A stretch of DNA of 64,000 nucleotides from Sphaerisporangium siamense (GCF_014205275.1 NZ_JACHND010000001.1:7440001-7504000); one strand, 5' to 3'. Shown: positions 48,473-58,071, counted from the first letter of the stretch. Numbers and translations: made by a program. Notes: generated from the letters alone by a model not told the origin.

Positions 48473-49234
48473 CTAGCTCACCCGGGGAGCGCCGGGGAGG
48501 GTGCCGTCGGCGGGCAGCCCGGGGACGCCGGGGAGGGTTCCCGTGCCGGGGAGGGCGCTGTCGCCGGTGGTCAGGTTCAGCGTGGCGACCTGGGTGAACA
48601 TCGGCTGGCCGCCGCCGCTGGGGTTCATCCCCTTCTGCTGGAGCTCCCCCTGCTTGCTCTGGTTCCACATGTAGACGGCGTACATCAGGCCCGACGCGAC
48701 ACCCAGCGCGAGCAGCTTCTTCTTCTGGGCCGCGGCGACCACCCTCTGGAGCCCCGTGGCGATGGCACCCGCGGCGGCCTGCGCCGGGGCCGCGCCGACC
48801 CCGGTGGCCATCGCGGCGGCGACCGCGCCGACCAGGGCCAGCAGGATGCCGCCCACGGAGAACACCACCAGCGAGAAAGCGTAGTACAGCTTGGCCAGGT
48901 TGTCCATGCTGTCGCCGACGCCCCCGTGGACGTTGCCGCTCTTCTTCAGCTCCTGCTTGAAGGCCGCGACGCTCGCCTCGAACGCCTTGCGGTCCTCGGC
49001 GGTCCACTTCTCGTCCGGCACACCGTTGGTGAGGTTGGTCAGCTCGGTGACCAGGCCGTCGAAGTCGGCGGCGACGCTGTGCCAGTCGCGCGCGGCCTTG
49101 TCCATGCCGCCGGGGTTGGCGAGCGACGCGCCGGCCATGAGGAAGATGGGCCATCCGCGCGGGTTGAGCGCCGAGAACGCCGCCATGCCCGCGAGCCCGA
49201 TGGTGTGCAGCGTGACGCCGTTCTCGTAGCTCAT
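48473..49234 (-). CDS. Membrane protein with WXG-like helical domain, ESX-associated
   Basis: A 253-residue protein. The N-terminal region is a short hydrophobic stretch then a helical hairpin (ARDWHSVAADFDGLVTELTNLTNGVPDEKWTAEDRKAFEASVAAF in outline) resembling ESX-family substrates with a W-x-A turn. Two hydrophobic helices follow (about 130-165 and 185-205), then a Gly/Pro-rich tail. It starts 12 bp after the stop of the 394-residue WXG-like gene on the same strand, so the two form an operon. The protein is probably an ESX substrate or membrane partner; no named family was recognised. Confidence 0.65.
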   Translation of the reverse strand: MSYENGVTLHTIGLAGMAAFSALNPRGWPIFLMAGASLANPGGMDKAARDWHSVAADFDGLVTELTNLTNGVPDEKWTAEDRKAFEASVAAFKQELKKSGNVHGGVGDSMDNLAKLYYAFSLVVFSVGGILLALVGAVAAAMATGVGAAPAQAAAGAIATGLQRVVAAAQKKKLLALGVASGLMYAVYMWNQSKQGELQQKGMNPSGGGQPMFTQVATLNLTTGDSALPGTGTLPGVPGLPADGTLPGAPRVS

Positions 49235-49246
49235 GGGGGCCTTTCG

Positions 49247-50431
49247 CTAGGTGCCCTTGGTGGTGCTGGCCTCCTCGGCCAGCGTCCAGTACCGGGCCGA
49301 GGTGTGCAGCATGTCCTTCCACTGGGTGAGGGTCTCCCGCCCCTCCCGCAGGTGGCCGGCCGCGCTGTCGCGGACCTGCGTGTGCGCGCCGGCGATGCCC
49401 ATGCCGATCACCCCGAACGCGGGGAAGCCGACGTGGATCTGGCTCGTCTTCTGCCGCGAGCCGTCCATCTTGCCGCCGGCCTGGGTGTCGATGGTGTCGC
49501 CGAGCCCGCGCAGCGCGGCGGGGTCCGCCTTGCGGGTCTTCCCCGCGTCGGCGGGCAGCGCGGGCCCCTGCGAGGTCCCCGGCTGCTGACCGGGACCGGC
49601 CGGCGCCGCGGGGATCGACGGGAAGCCGCCTCCCCCGCCCGACGGGCCCCCGCCTCCGGGCCCTCCTCCCCCGCCGGGCAGGTCCGGCACCGCGGGACCC
49701 GAGCCGACGGGGTTCGCGCCGCCCGGCAGGTTCGGGTCCGGGATGGACGGAACCTTCGGATCCGTGCCGGGCACGCTGGGGTCGGGCAGCTTCGGATCCG
49801 GGACGGTCGGACCGGGGACGTTGGGGTCGGGAACGTTCGGGCCGGGGATGTTCGGATCCGGGACGGTCGGACTCGGCACGTTGGGGTCGGGGATGATCGG
49901 ATCCGGTGACGTGGGCCCGGGAACGTTGGGGTCAGGGATGTCCGGGTCAGGGACGTACGGACCCGGATCGCCCGGTTGCCCAGGCTCATCTGGCTGCCCG
50001 GGGTCGCCGGGCTGTCCCGGATCACCCGGTTGACCCGGATCACCGGGGTCGCCGGTCACCTCGAACGCGTGCGGCCACCGCGGCTCCAGCGGGTCGATCG
50101 GCCCCCCGTCGTCGGGGTCGCCGCCGTTCTGATAGATCAGGTCACGCGTCTCGGGCCGTGACGGCCCCGTCACCTGGAAGAGTGGCCCGCCGCCGTCACC
50201 GGGCGGGCCGGACCCGACGGGATCGCCCACCCCGAACGGCATGCCAGAGCCGACCGGCGCCTCGTCTCCGTAGGCGAATCCCTGACCGCCGGGTGTCGCC
50301 GGACCGTCGGGCGAGTAGGGGCCACCCTGGAGCCCGCCCTCGGTGGCGGGCCCCCCGTGCACTGGTGCGGAGGCCGCCATACCGGGGTCGTCCCCGTTGA
50401 GCAGCGCCTCTATGCGTCGTTCCCCGCTCAC
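49247..50431 (-). CDS. Collagen-like Gly/Pro-repeat protein with C-terminal ESX-like helical domain
   Basis: A 394-residue protein from GTG 50431 (VSGERRIEALLNGDD). Residues about 125-155 are Gly-X-Y repeats of the type GDPGQP; residues 155-235 are Pro-rich repeats of the type VPDPNVPGPT; more Gly/Pro follows to about 310. The C-terminal 85 residues (RGLGDTIDTQAGGKMDG...GRETLTQWKDMLHTSARYW) look like an ESX/WXG-type substrate domain. The order is reversed relative to the usual WXG-then-tail layout. It would form an extended rod and is probably exported by this ESX system. It is co-transcribed with the membrane protein gene downstream and diverges from eccB. Confidence 0.7.
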   Translation of the reverse strand: MSGERRIEALLNGDDPGMAASAPVHGGPATEGGLQGGPYSPDGPATPGGQGFAYGDEAPVGSGMPFGVGDPVGSGPPGDGGGPLFQVTGPSRPETRDLIYQNGGDPDDGGPIDPLEPRWPHAFEVTGDPGDPGQPGDPGQPGDPGQPDEPGQPGDPGPYVPDPDIPDPNVPGPTSPDPIIPDPNVPSPTVPDPNIPGPNVPDPNVPGPTVPDPKLPDPSVPGTDPKVPSIPDPNLPGGANPVGSGPAVPDLPGGGGGPGGGGPSGGGGGFPSIPAAPAGPGQQPGTSQGPALPADAGKTRKADPAALRGLGDTIDTQAGGKMDGSRQKTSQIHVGFPAFGVIGMGIAGAHTQVRDSAAGHLREGRETLTQWKDMLHTSARYWTLAEEASTTKGT

Positions 50432-50554
50432 TCGCGCCCCCCGTGTCCGCAGGCCCGGTCTTGATCGGTGGATTCGCAGACTAGTCGACGCCCCCGCGCG
50501 CCGCACGCGCTTCTATGCTGGCGGCCATGATCCGCCAGGCAAGGCTGGGGTGAC

Positions 50555-52003
50555 ATGCAGACCCGTCGCGATCTCTACCAGGCGCACCGGCTGATGATGC
50601 AGCGGCTCGGGACGGCGCTGCTCCAGGGCGAGCCCGACGTCCCCGAGTCGCCCATGCGCCGGCACAACGTCGCCATGTTCTGCGGCGTCCTGCTGGCGGT
50701 GCTGGTGACGGCCGCGTTCGGCATCTGGGGGCTGATCAGGCCGGGCGGCGCCACCGCGCTCACCGAGCCCGGCACGCTGATCGTCGAGGAGGAGACCGGC
50801 GCGACGTACGTGTACAGCGAACGCGAGGCCAGGCTGCTGCCGGTGGCCAACTACGTCTCGGCGCGCCTGCTGCTGGACGCCCCGCAGGTCACGGTGCGCA
50901 CGGTGTCGTCGGCGTCGCTGCAGGGGTTCTCGCGCGGGGCGCTGGTGGGCATCCCGGGCGCGCCGGACTCGCTGCCCCGGCCCGAGCGGCTGGTCCACGG
51001 CCCGTGGTCGGCGTGCGTCGCCGAGGCCGTGGAGCCGGACGGCACGCGCAGGCCGTACAGCACGCTGGTGGGCGGCATGGACGTCGGCGGCAGGCCGTTC
51101 GGGCCGGAGGCGATGATCGCCGACGACGGGCAGCAGTCCTGGGTGGTGCTGGCCGACCGCCGCATGCGCGTGCCGGACTCGGTCGTGCGCGCGCTGGCCG
51201 AGGGCCGGGACCGCCTGGTGCCGGCGAGCTGGCTGAACGCGCTGCCCATCGGCCCGGACTTCCGGGCGCCCAAGATCCCCGGGCTCGGGCGCGCGACCCG
51301 GGGCCCCGACGGCCGGGCGTCGGCGGCCGGGCGGGTGTACAAGGTGCCGGGCGTGACCGGCGGCGGGGACCGCTGGTACGTGCTGCTGCGCGACGGCCTC
51401 GCGACGCTGACCCAGACGCAGGCCACCCTCCTGCTGGAGGACCCGGCCACCAAGGCGGCGTACGGCCGCGCTCCCGTGGAGCCGGTCGAGGTGGACGCCG
51501 CGCACGCCAACGCGGCGCCCCGGTCGGCCACCTCTCTGGCCGCCGAGGGCCTGCCCGCGACGATGCCGGTGATCGGCGTCCCGGACCGGTCGGCCCCGCT
51601 GTGCGCGGTGTACTCCGACACGCGGAAGGGGTCCACGCGGGCGCGGCTGACGATCGGCGGGCGGCTGCGGATGCCGGCGCCGGCCGCGGCGGGCTCCGAC
51701 CAGGACCATTTCGACCAGGTGCTGCTGCCGCCGGGGGGCGCGGTGCTCGCGGGGCTGCTCCCGGGCGACGGGCAGCTCGACGCGGTGCGGGACTACTCGC
51801 TGGTCACCGACCAGGGCCGCAGGTTCCCGCTGGTCTCGGCCGACCTGGTGGCCAAGCTGGGGTACGGCGACACCGACGTCGCGCCGGTGCCCGCCCACCT
51901 GCTGCACCTGATCCCCGAGGGCCCCGTCCTGGACCCGGCCGCCGCGCGCACGCCCGTGCCGATCACCGCGACGGACGTCTCGACGGGCACCGTCAGGCCG
52001 TGA
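50555..52003 (+). CDS. eccB: Type VII secretion protein EccB
   Basis: Periplasm-facing subunit of the ESX membrane complex. The 482-residue protein starts MQTRRDLYQAHRLMMQRLGTALL, the EccB family N-terminus, followed by one membrane helix (about residues 41-63, AMFCGVLLAVLVTAAFGIWG). The large external domain contains the repeat units, with conserved cysteines in SACVAEAV and PLCAVYSD that can form the family disulfide. Length is normal. It is followed after 187 bp by the esx genes on the same strand; the AT-rich gap (for example 52015-52060) suggests a separate promoter for those. Confidence 0.95.
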   Translation: MQTRRDLYQAHRLMMQRLGTALLQGEPDVPESPMRRHNVAMFCGVLLAVLVTAAFGIWGLIRPGGATALTEPGTLIVEEETGATYVYSEREARLLPVANYVSARLLLDAPQVTVRTVSSASLQGFSRGALVGIPGAPDSLPRPERLVHGPWSACVAEAVEPDGTRRPYSTLVGGMDVGGRPFGPEAMIADDGQQSWVVLADRRMRVPDSVVRALAEGRDRLVPASWLNALPIGPDFRAPKIPGLGRATRGPDGRASAAGRVYKVPGVTGGGDRWYVLLRDGLATLTQTQATLLLEDPATKAAYGRAPVEPVEVDAAHANAAPRSATSLAAEGLPATMPVIGVPDRSAPLCAVYSDTRKGSTRARLTIGGRLRMPAPAAAGSDQDHFDQVLLPPGGAVLAGLLPGDGQLDAVRDYSLVTDQGRRFPLVSADLVAKLGYGDTDVAPVPAHLLHLIPEGPVLDPAAARTPVPITATDVSTGTVRP

Positions 52004-52190
52004 GACAGGCGAGATAGTTTTTAGTCAGATGTACGGAAAACCGTTATTGACTCGCAATACGACAGATGGCCACCCTGTGGTGATTGATCCTAGTGTTTCA
52101 GGCGATCAGCATCGCGGGGGCACGACGATGCGTTATCCGCATTGCGGGCCGCCGTGGGCATGGCCAGGCCGTACTCCATGGAGGTAACCC

Positions 52191-52505
52191 GTGGGCCAGC
52201 AGACCGCTGCGAATCTCCCTCAGATCGTCGAGGCCGCCAAGAAGACCGACACCGCGCACTCCCTGATCGGCGGCATCCAGACCCAGCTCCAGGGCCACGT
52301 GACCGACCTGCGCGCGGGCTGGGGCGGCCAGTCGGGAATGGCGTTCGAGTCGGTGTACGACCAGTGGAACACCGAGCTCGGCATCGTGCTGCGTGAGCTG
52401 CAGGAACTCGCGAGGAAGCTGCACGCCACCGAGTCCCAGTACCGCAGGACCGAGGACGCGCAGGCCGCCACGGCCCAGCGGCTCACCGCCGACATCAACG
52501 GCTGA
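52191..52505 (+). CDS. WXG100 family secreted protein (EsxA/EsxB-like)
   Basis: A 104-residue helical hairpin with W44-G-G46 at the turn and a C-terminal Y84-xxx-E88 (YRRTE), the general export signal of ESX substrates. GTG 52191 follows GGAGGTAACC. It is the first of four consecutive plus-strand WXG-type genes and is 51 bp before the next, so the two probably form a heterodimer as EsxA-EsxB do. Confidence 0.92.
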   Translation: MGQQTAANLPQIVEAAKKTDTAHSLIGGIQTQLQGHVTDLRAGWGGQSGMAFESVYDQWNTELGIVLRELQELARKLHATESQYRRTEDAQAATAQRLTADING

Positions 52506-52556
52506 CCCGCCGGCGCGACCGCGACCTGAACCGGAACTCCACGAACGGAGAGCATC

Positions 52557-52871
52557 ATGGCTGGCATCAACAACGACGTCGACCGCACGCTGGTCAATTT
52601 CGGCACGATGGCCACCGGGCGCCAGGACTTCGCCCGCCAGTGGCAGGCGATGGAGGGCACGCTCCAGCAGCTCGAAACCGACCTCGACCGCCTGCTCGGC
52701 GAGTGGGACGGCGACGCGCGCAACGCCTACTGGTCCGCGCGGGCGCAGTGGGACGCCGCCTCCGGGCGCATGGCCGCCCTGCTCCAGCGGCTCGGCGCGG
52801 TGATCGAGCAGGGGCACGAGAACTTCTCGCTCGCCGAGAAGGCCAACGTCGCCATGTTCGACGGCAAGTGA
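52557..52871 (+). CDS. WXG100 family secreted protein (partner)
   Basis: A 104-residue protein with W50-D-G52 in the central turn (LLGEWDGDARNAYW) and helices on both sides. A C-terminal FSLAE (FxxxE) replaces the YxxxD/E motif, so export may depend on its partner at 52191. ATG 52557 follows a GGAGAGC site. Length and fold match EsxB-type proteins. Confidence 0.92.
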   Translation: MAGINNDVDRTLVNFGTMATGRQDFARQWQAMEGTLQQLETDLDRLLGEWDGDARNAYWSARAQWDAASGRMAALLQRLGAVIEQGHENFSLAEKANVAMFDGK

Positions 52872-52933
52872 CGGGAACGCGCGCTCCCCGGCCGTCCCGG
52901 ACGGGGCGGTCGCCGAGAACCTAGGGGACAAAT

Positions 52934-53323
52934 ATGGGCGAGTACGGAGAGAGCGGCTTCGTCTACAACGGCTTCAAGCTGGACGACAAGTGGCCGGGCC
53001 TGGAGCCGCCCAAGGATGGCGTCGACATCCACCATCCCACCGTGAAGAACCTGATCAAGGCGCTGGAGAAGGACATCGAGCGGCTCAAGGGCTACGCCTC
53101 CGGCACCTCGGCGCACCTCAAGGGGCACGGGCAGGTGACGTCGGGCCACCTCGGCGAGTGGGACGCGGCCCAGCAGCTCGCCGTGGTCTTCGGCAAGGGG
53201 CACACGGCGATCACGGTCAGCTACGACAAGCTGATCGCCCAGTACGAGGCCGCGGTGGTGGCGGCGAAGGCGGCGTTCGCCAACATCGGCAAGGCGGAGA
53301 CCGCGAGCACGACCGACACGTGA
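52934..53323 (+). CDS. WXG100-like protein
   Basis: A 129-residue protein with an extra 30-residue N-terminal segment (MGEYGESGFVYNGFKLDDKW) ahead of the helical hairpin, whose turn is HLGEWDAAQQLAVVFG (W-D-A). It has no clear YxxxD/E motif. It sits 62 bp after the second WXG100 gene and 65 bp before the 438-residue WXG-type gene on the same strand. It is a probable member of the substrate operon; the family is assigned by hairpin pattern and context. Confidence 0.75.
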   Translation: MGEYGESGFVYNGFKLDDKWPGLEPPKDGVDIHHPTVKNLIKALEKDIERLKGYASGTSAHLKGHGQVTSGHLGEWDAAQQLAVVFGKGHTAITVSYDKLIAQYEAAVVAAKAAFANIGKAETASTTDT

Positions 53324-53388
53324 CGAGGTCGTGGCCGGCGGCGTGTGAGCGACGCGGCATGTGATCGACAACGAGGCGATGGGTTGGC

Positions 53389-54705
53389 ATGAACCGGATC
53401 AGCGACATTCAGCCGATCAAGGCGGGGACGGCGGCGCCGCACGGGGACTCCGGCTCCTACGGGAGCGTCGAGAGCGTGCGGAACAAGCTCCAGAACACCG
53501 ACCCCGACGGCGTGGCCACGGCGGGCGCCGCCTACATCCGCGCGGCGGAGGTGCTCCACGACACCATGTCGCTGCTGGAGTCGGTCGCCGGCACGATGGC
53601 CGGGGACTGGAAGGACAAGTCGTCCGCGCAGGCCCAGCAGGCTCTGCGGATGCTGCACGCGTCCGCCCGCGAGCTCTCGGAGCGGGCCAGGCAGGTCGGC
53701 GCGGCGCACAACCTCTACGCCGACGAGCTGCGCAAGGCCAGGGCGAACCTGCCAGAGAGCGGCTGGTTCACCTGGGACGACGACATCGGCGCGAACTGGA
53801 AGACCATCTCGCCGATCACCATCGTCTCGGACGCCATCGCCGGGGACACCGACTCCGACAACGACAAGGCCCGCAAGCACCTCGAAGAGCTGAACAAGCA
53901 GATCACCGCGGTCTACAACAAGCTTCCCCCAGACGTGACGACCGTCCTGCCCGCGCCGGGGCCGCCGATCACCGTGCCGGTGACCCCGGTGGTCGACCCG
54001 TACACGGGCTCGCCGTACACGGGTTCGCCCTACACCGGCGGCGCCGGCATGCCGAAGTTCTCGGGCACGGGCCTCGACGGCGCGCTGCTGAACCCGGACG
54101 GCTCCACCGGCGGGCCGAAGGTGCCCGGGCCGGACGTGACCGGTCCCGGCACCGGCGGCCCGGGCGGTCCCGGCACCGGTGCCCCGCCCTCGACCGGCGG
54201 CCCCGGCGACCCGGGTACCGGCCTTCCCGGCGGCACGCCGCCCGGCTCGGTTCCGAACGGCGGCCAGCCGCCCGTGCTGGACCCCAACGACCCCAGGTCC
54301 ACCAACCTGGCGGGCACGAACCCGACGACCATGCCGCCGGGCACGACCCAGCTCAACACGCCTCCGGGGCTCAACCCCAACGCCGTCCCCACCCTCACCA
54401 ACCCGACGGGCACGATCCCGCCGGGCGGCTACACCGGTCCCCTCGGCACGGTCCCGTACGGCGGCGGCCCGCTCGGCGCGGGCGGCGGGACGTCGTACGG
54501 CGCGCCGGGCGGCGGCGGGGCCGGGGCGGCGGGGGTGAACGGCCGCGCGGCGGCGGCGAACGGCGCCATGGGCGGCATGCCGTTCATGCCGATGGGCGGC
54601 GCCGGCGGCGAGGCGAACCAGGAGCGCGAACGCTCCACCTGGCTCACCGAGGACGAAAGCGTCTGGGGCGGCGACGGCCCCGTGGCCCCCACCGTCATCT
54701 CCTGA
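53389..54705 (+). CDS. WXG-type protein with long Gly/Pro-rich tail (PPE-like layout)
   Basis: A 438-residue protein. The N-terminal about 170 residues are helical with the turn MAGDWKDKSSAQAQQALRML and later helices up to KLPPDVTTVLP. From about residue 185 to 405 it is Gly/Pro/Thr-rich, with a YTGSP triple repeat, GGPGGPGTG runs and GGGGAGAAG. It ends in an acidic ERERSTWLTEDESVWGGDG. The layout resembles PPE or EspB-like ESX substrates that carry extended tails at the cell surface. It ends the four-gene substrate run and is followed by repeated sequence and a strong terminator. Confidence 0.8.
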   Translation: MNRISDIQPIKAGTAAPHGDSGSYGSVESVRNKLQNTDPDGVATAGAAYIRAAEVLHDTMSLLESVAGTMAGDWKDKSSAQAQQALRMLHASARELSERARQVGAAHNLYADELRKARANLPESGWFTWDDDIGANWKTISPITIVSDAIAGDTDSDNDKARKHLEELNKQITAVYNKLPPDVTTVLPAPGPPITVPVTPVVDPYTGSPYTGSPYTGGAGMPKFSGTGLDGALLNPDGSTGGPKVPGPDVTGPGTGGPGGPGTGAPPSTGGPGDPGTGLPGGTPPGSVPNGGQPPVLDPNDPRSTNLAGTNPTTMPPGTTQLNTPPGLNPNAVPTLTNPTGTIPPGGYTGPLGTVPYGGGPLGAGGGTSYGAPGGGGAGAAGVNGRAAAANGAMGGMPFMPMGGAGGEANQERERSTWLTEDESVWGGDGPVAPTVIS

Positions 54706-54775
54706 CCGGCTCCGTGACCACCAGCGTCGTCTGCTGACCGGCTCCGACGCCGAGCGTCGTCTGCTGACCGGTTTC
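54694..54775 (+). repeat. Triplicated stop-codon region at end of ESX substrate operon
   Basis: Three copies of a unit of about 23 bases around CTGACCGGCTCCG begin near 54694, 54725 and 54755 (TGA at 54703, 54735 and 54765). The first contains the real stop of the preceding gene. The copies are 30-32 bp apart and look like recent tandem duplication of the gene's 3' end. Confidence 0.6.
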
Positions 54776-54788
54776 GAACGGAAAGCCC

Positions 54789-54831
54789 AAAAGGGCGCCC
54801 CACCCACCCAGCCCGGGTGGGGCGCCCTTTT
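54789..54831. terminator. Strong bidirectional terminator
   Basis: A stem of about 17 bp, AAAAGGGCGCCCCACCC paired with GGGTGGGGCGCCCTTTT, around a short loop. It is flanked by A and T runs, so it can stop transcription from either side. It closes the ESX substrate operon and the minus-strand corC operon. Confidence 0.85.
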
Positions 54832-55187
54832 GGCGTGGCGCGCCCCGGCCGGTCTCCCGGCCGAGGCCGTCACGCCATCCCCCCGGCTCTGACCGGCCTG
54901 CCGCGAACCCCTCCCCGGCACACCGGCCCTCCCCCTTACCGGCGCCCCGAGCCGTTGAGCGCCTGAGAAAAAGATCCCACGCCCCACTTGCAAGCCACTT
55001 AAAGGATGCTTGCCGCCAACCACCACATAAGCCGCAACCCACCCGCGTCTCGGGGGGACACCAGCCCTCTGAACAGCACGAATAGGCCCGGGAGGCCCGG
55101 CGGACGACGGAAGCCCGGCGAGCGGAACAGGTGACGGTCGTGGACGCGCGGAAGCCGGGCGGCGCCCGGCCCGCCCCTCGGGCGCGG
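54832..55187. other. Intergenic region between ESX locus and corC
   Basis: This 356-bp gap follows the terminator and contains no open frame with coding features, tRNA or insertion-sequence ends that I can support. It marks the right boundary of the ESX locus next to conserved housekeeping genes. Confidence 0.5.
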
Positions 55188-56510
55188 TCAGGTGCCGGAC
55201 TTCTCCGGGACCTCTTCGGTGGGCTCGGCCGGGTCCTCGGGTGGGGGGACGCGGTGGACGACGACCGTGCTGATGCGGTTGCGGCGGCCGGCGGTGCTCT
55301 CGGCGGTGAGGGTGAGGCCGTCCACGGTGGCGCGGGAGCCGGCGATGGGGACGCGGCCGAGGGCGTGCGCGAGCAGGCCGCCGACCGTGTCGACGTCCTC
55401 GACGTCCAGCTCGACGTCGAACAGCTCGCCGAGCTCGTCCACCGGCAGCCGGGCGGTGACGCGGGCGCCGCCGTCCTCCAGCCACTCCACGCGCGGGGCC
55501 TCCTGGTCGTACTCGTCGGTGATCTCCCCGACGATCTCCTCCAGGACGTCCTCGATCGTGACCAGGCCGGCCGTGCCGCCGTACTCGTCGATGACGATCG
55601 CCAGGTGGATCTGGCGCGCCTGCATCTCGCGCATCAGCTCGTCGATCGGCTTGCTCTCGGGCACGTAGGTGGCGGGGCGCATGAGGGAGGAGACCTTCTC
55701 GCCCTCCGCCTCGCCGTCGCCGCCGGCCTCGTGGACGCGCCGCACGATGTCCTTGAGGTAGGCGATGCCGACGACGTCGTCCTCGTTCTCGCCGACCACG
55801 GGGATGCGTGAGAAGCCGCTGCGCAGCGCCAGGGAAAGGGCCTGGGACAGGGTCTTGCCGCGCTCGATGAACACCATGTCCGTGCGGGGCACCATGACCT
55901 CGCGGACCAGCGTGTCCCCCAGCTCGAACACCGAGTGGATCATCTGGCGCTCGTCGGGCTCGATGACCCGGCGTTCCTCGGCCAGGTCCACCAGCTCGCG
56001 CAGCTCGGCCTCGGAGGTGAACGGGCCCTCGCGGAAGCCCTTGCCGGGCGTCAGCGCGTTGCCGAGGAGGATCAGCAGCTTGGGCAGCGGCCCGAAGATG
56101 CGGGTGAGCCCGTAGACGATGGGGGCGCTGGCCAGCGCGATCGGCTCGGCGTGCTGGCGGCCGAGCGTCCGGGGCGAGACGCCGACGATGACGTAGCTGA
56201 TCACGATCATCACGCCGGCGGCCACGGCGTACGCCTGGCCCTCGTCGCCCAGCCAGTCGATGAACAGCAGCGTGGCGACCACCGTGGCGACCAGCTCGCA
56301 GCTCAGCCTGAGCAGCAGCACGAGGTTCAGGTAGCGGGGCGGGTCGGCGACGATCGCCTGGAGGCGCTCGGCGCCGCGCCTGCCCTTGCGGACGAACTCC
56401 TCGGCGCGCACGCGCGAGATGCGCGTCAGCGCCGTCTCCGCGCCGGCCAGCAGGCCACCGACGACGATCAGAAGGGCGGCGGAGATCAGCCACCCACCGG
56501 GGGAACTCAC
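55188..56510 (-). CDS. CorC/HlyC-family membrane protein (CNNM plus CBS domains)
   Basis: A 440-residue membrane protein related to magnesium/cobalt efflux proteins. The N-terminal CNNM domain has about four hydrophobic segments; paired CBS domains span about residues 210-330 ([22 protein letters not shown] and [20 protein letters not shown]) followed by the C-terminal CorC_HlyC domain ([22 protein letters not shown]). GTG 56510 is chosen because it overlaps the ybeY stop (GTGA), fixing the start and showing coupling. It belongs to the phoH-ybeY-corC operon typical of actinobacteria. It is probably in Mg2+/Co2+ homeostasis, as in the family. Confidence 0.92.
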   Translation of the reverse strand: MSSPGGWLISAALLIVVGGLLAGAETALTRISRVRAEEFVRKGRRGAERLQAIVADPPRYLNLVLLLRLSCELVATVVATLLFIDWLGDEGQAYAVAAGVMIVISYVIVGVSPRTLGRQHAEPIALASAPIVYGLTRIFGPLPKLLILLGNALTPGKGFREGPFTSEAELRELVDLAEERRVIEPDERQMIHSVFELGDTLVREVMVPRTDMVFIERGKTLSQALSLALRSGFSRIPVVGENEDDVVGIAYLKDIVRRVHEAGGDGEAEGEKVSSLMRPATYVPESKPIDELMREMQARQIHLAIVIDEYGGTAGLVTIEDVLEEIVGEITDEYDQEAPRVEWLEDGGARVTARLPVDELGELFDVELDVEDVDTVGGLLAHALGRVPIAGSRATVDGLTLTAESTAGRRNRISTVVVHRVPPPEDPAEPTEEVPEKSGT

Positions 56511-56986
56511 GGCTCCCGCCGCACCTCCCGCCACGCGTCCAGCAACTCACCCTGGATGCCGAACATCTCCGCGTGCTCCTCGGGCTCGGCGTGGTCATAG
56601 CCGAGGAGGTGCAGGATGCCGTGGGTGCAGAGAAGCTCCAGCTCGTCGGCGGTGCTGTGGCCGGCCTCCGCGGCCTGCCTGGCCGCGACCTGCGGGCACA
56701 GCACCACGTCGCCGAGGAGCGCCGGGTCGAGCGGGGCGTCGCCCTCCTGGCGGGATCCGCCGGGGCTCGGCCGCAGCTCGTCCATGGGGAAGGCGAGCAC
56801 GTCCGTCGGGCCGGGCTCGCCCATCCACTTCTCGTGCAACTGGGACATCGCCGGCTCGTCCACGACGAGGATGGAGAGCTCGGCGAGAGGATGGATGCCC
56901 ATGCGCCCCAGCACATGACCGGCCAGCTTCGCGAGCGCGGTCTCGTCGACCTCGACGCCCGACTCGTTGGCCACCTCGATACTCAT
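56507..56986 (-). CDS. ybeY: Endoribonuclease YbeY (rRNA maturation factor)
   Basis: Single-strand endoribonuclease for 16S rRNA 3'-end maturation and ribosome quality control. The 159-residue protein contains the zinc motif [11 protein letters not shown] (H3xH5xH type) and the conserved [10 protein letters not shown] strand. ATG 56986 follows AGAGAACG. The start is 8 bp after the phoH stop and the stop overlaps the corC start, so the three genes form one operon. Confidence 0.96.
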   Translation of the reverse strand: MSIEVANESGVEVDETALAKLAGHVLGRMGIHPLAELSILVVDEPAMSQLHEKWMGEPGPTDVLAFPMDELRPSPGGSRQEGDAPLDPALLGDVVLCPQVAARQAAEAGHSTADELELLCTHGILHLLGYDHAEPEEHAEMFGIQGELLDAWREVRREP

Positions 56987-56994
56987 CGCGTTCT

Positions 56995-58071
56995 CTATCT
57001 CTCCCGCGGGCGCTTGCCGCCCTTGATGGCGTGGGGCTCGGCGGTCGCGAGGTCGTGACGGCTGTAGGCGTCGATGATGTCGCTCACCAGCTTGTGCCGC
57101 ACGACGTCCGCGCTCGTCAGCCTGCTGAAATGGATGTCCGGAATGCCATCCAGGATATCCTGGACGACCTTGAGGCCGCTCTGCTGCCCGCCCGGAAGGT
57201 CGATCTGGGTGACGTCGCCGGTGACGACGATCTTGGCTCCGAAGCCCAGGCGCGTGAGGAACATCTTCATCTGCTCGGGCGAGGTGTTCTGCGCCTCGTC
57301 CAGGATGATGAAGGCGTCGTTGAGCGTGCGCCCGCGCATGTACGCGAGCGGGGCGACCTCGATCGTGCCAGCGGCCATCAGGCGCGGGATCGAGTCGGGG
57401 TCGAGCATGTCGTGCAGGGCGTCGTAGAGCGGGCGCAGGTAGGGGTCGATCTTCTCGTAGAGGGTGCCGGGCAGGAAGCCGAGCCGCTCGCCGGCCTCGA
57501 CCGCGGGACGGGTGAGGATGATGCGGTTGACCTCTTTGGCCTGCAGGGCCTTCACGGCCTTGGCCATGGCCAGGTAGGTCTTGCCCGTGCCGGCGGGGCC
57601 GATGCCGAAGACGATGGTGTGCTTGTCGATCGCGTCGACGTAGCGCTTCTGGTTCACCGTCTTGGGGCGGATCGTGCGGCCGCGGGAGGACAGGATGTCC
57701 AGGGAGAGCACGTCGGCGGGGCGGCCGGAGCTCATGCGGAGCATGGCGATGCTGCGCTCGACGGCGTCGGTGGTGAGCTGGGCCCCGGACCTGACGAGCT
57801 CGACCATCTCTTCGAACAGCCGCACGACGAGGCTGCTCTCCTCGGGGCTGCCGCTGATGGTGATCTCGTTGCCGCGCACGTGGACGTCGGCGCGGAAGGC
57901 GCCTTCGATGACCCGCAGGAGCTCGTCACGGGAGCCCAGGATGGTCACCATGGAGTGATCGTCCGGGATCACCACTTTGGCCTGGGTGCGGGACGGGCCC
58001 TTGGCGCGTGGAGGTTCGGTGGCGGGTGCGCCGTTCCTGGCGGCACCGCGGGGTTCTTGTGACTCGGACAT
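56995..58071 (-). CDS. phoH: PhoH-like ATPase
   Basis: A 358-residue RNA-linked ATPase, always close to ybeY. An N-terminal KH-like region ([21 protein letters not shown]) precedes Walker [17 protein letters not shown] and Walker [18 protein letters not shown], with [16 protein letters not shown] and GDVTQIDLP typical of the PhoH family. ATG 58071 ([13 protein letters not shown]) is preceded by AAGGG. It heads the phoH-ybeY-corC operon. Its physiological role with YbeY is in RNA processing or stress; precise function is not settled for the family. Confidence 0.95.
   Translation of the reverse strand: MSESQEPRGAARNGAPATEPPRAKGPSRTQAKVVIPDDHSMVTILGSRDELLRVIEGAFRADVHVRGNEITISGSPEESSLVVRLFEEMVELVRSGAQLTTDAVERSIAMLRMSSGRPADVLSLDILSSRGRTIRPKTVNQKRYVDAIDKHTIVFGIGPAGTGKTYLAMAKAVKALQAKEVNRIILTRPAVEAGERLGFLPGTLYEKIDPYLRPLYDALHDMLDPDSIPRLMAAGTIEVAPLAYMRGRTLNDAFIILDEAQNTSPEQMKMFLTRLGFGAKIVVTGDVTQIDLPGGQQSGLKVVQDILDGIPDIHFSRLTSADVVRHKLVSDIIDAYSRHDLATAEPHAIKGGKRPRER

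Noticed and set aside
49743-50033. Plus-strand Gly/Ser/Thr-rich open frame opposite the collagen-like gene
   Set aside because: It is the antisense image of the Pro/Asp repeat region; no start signal or domain supports it.
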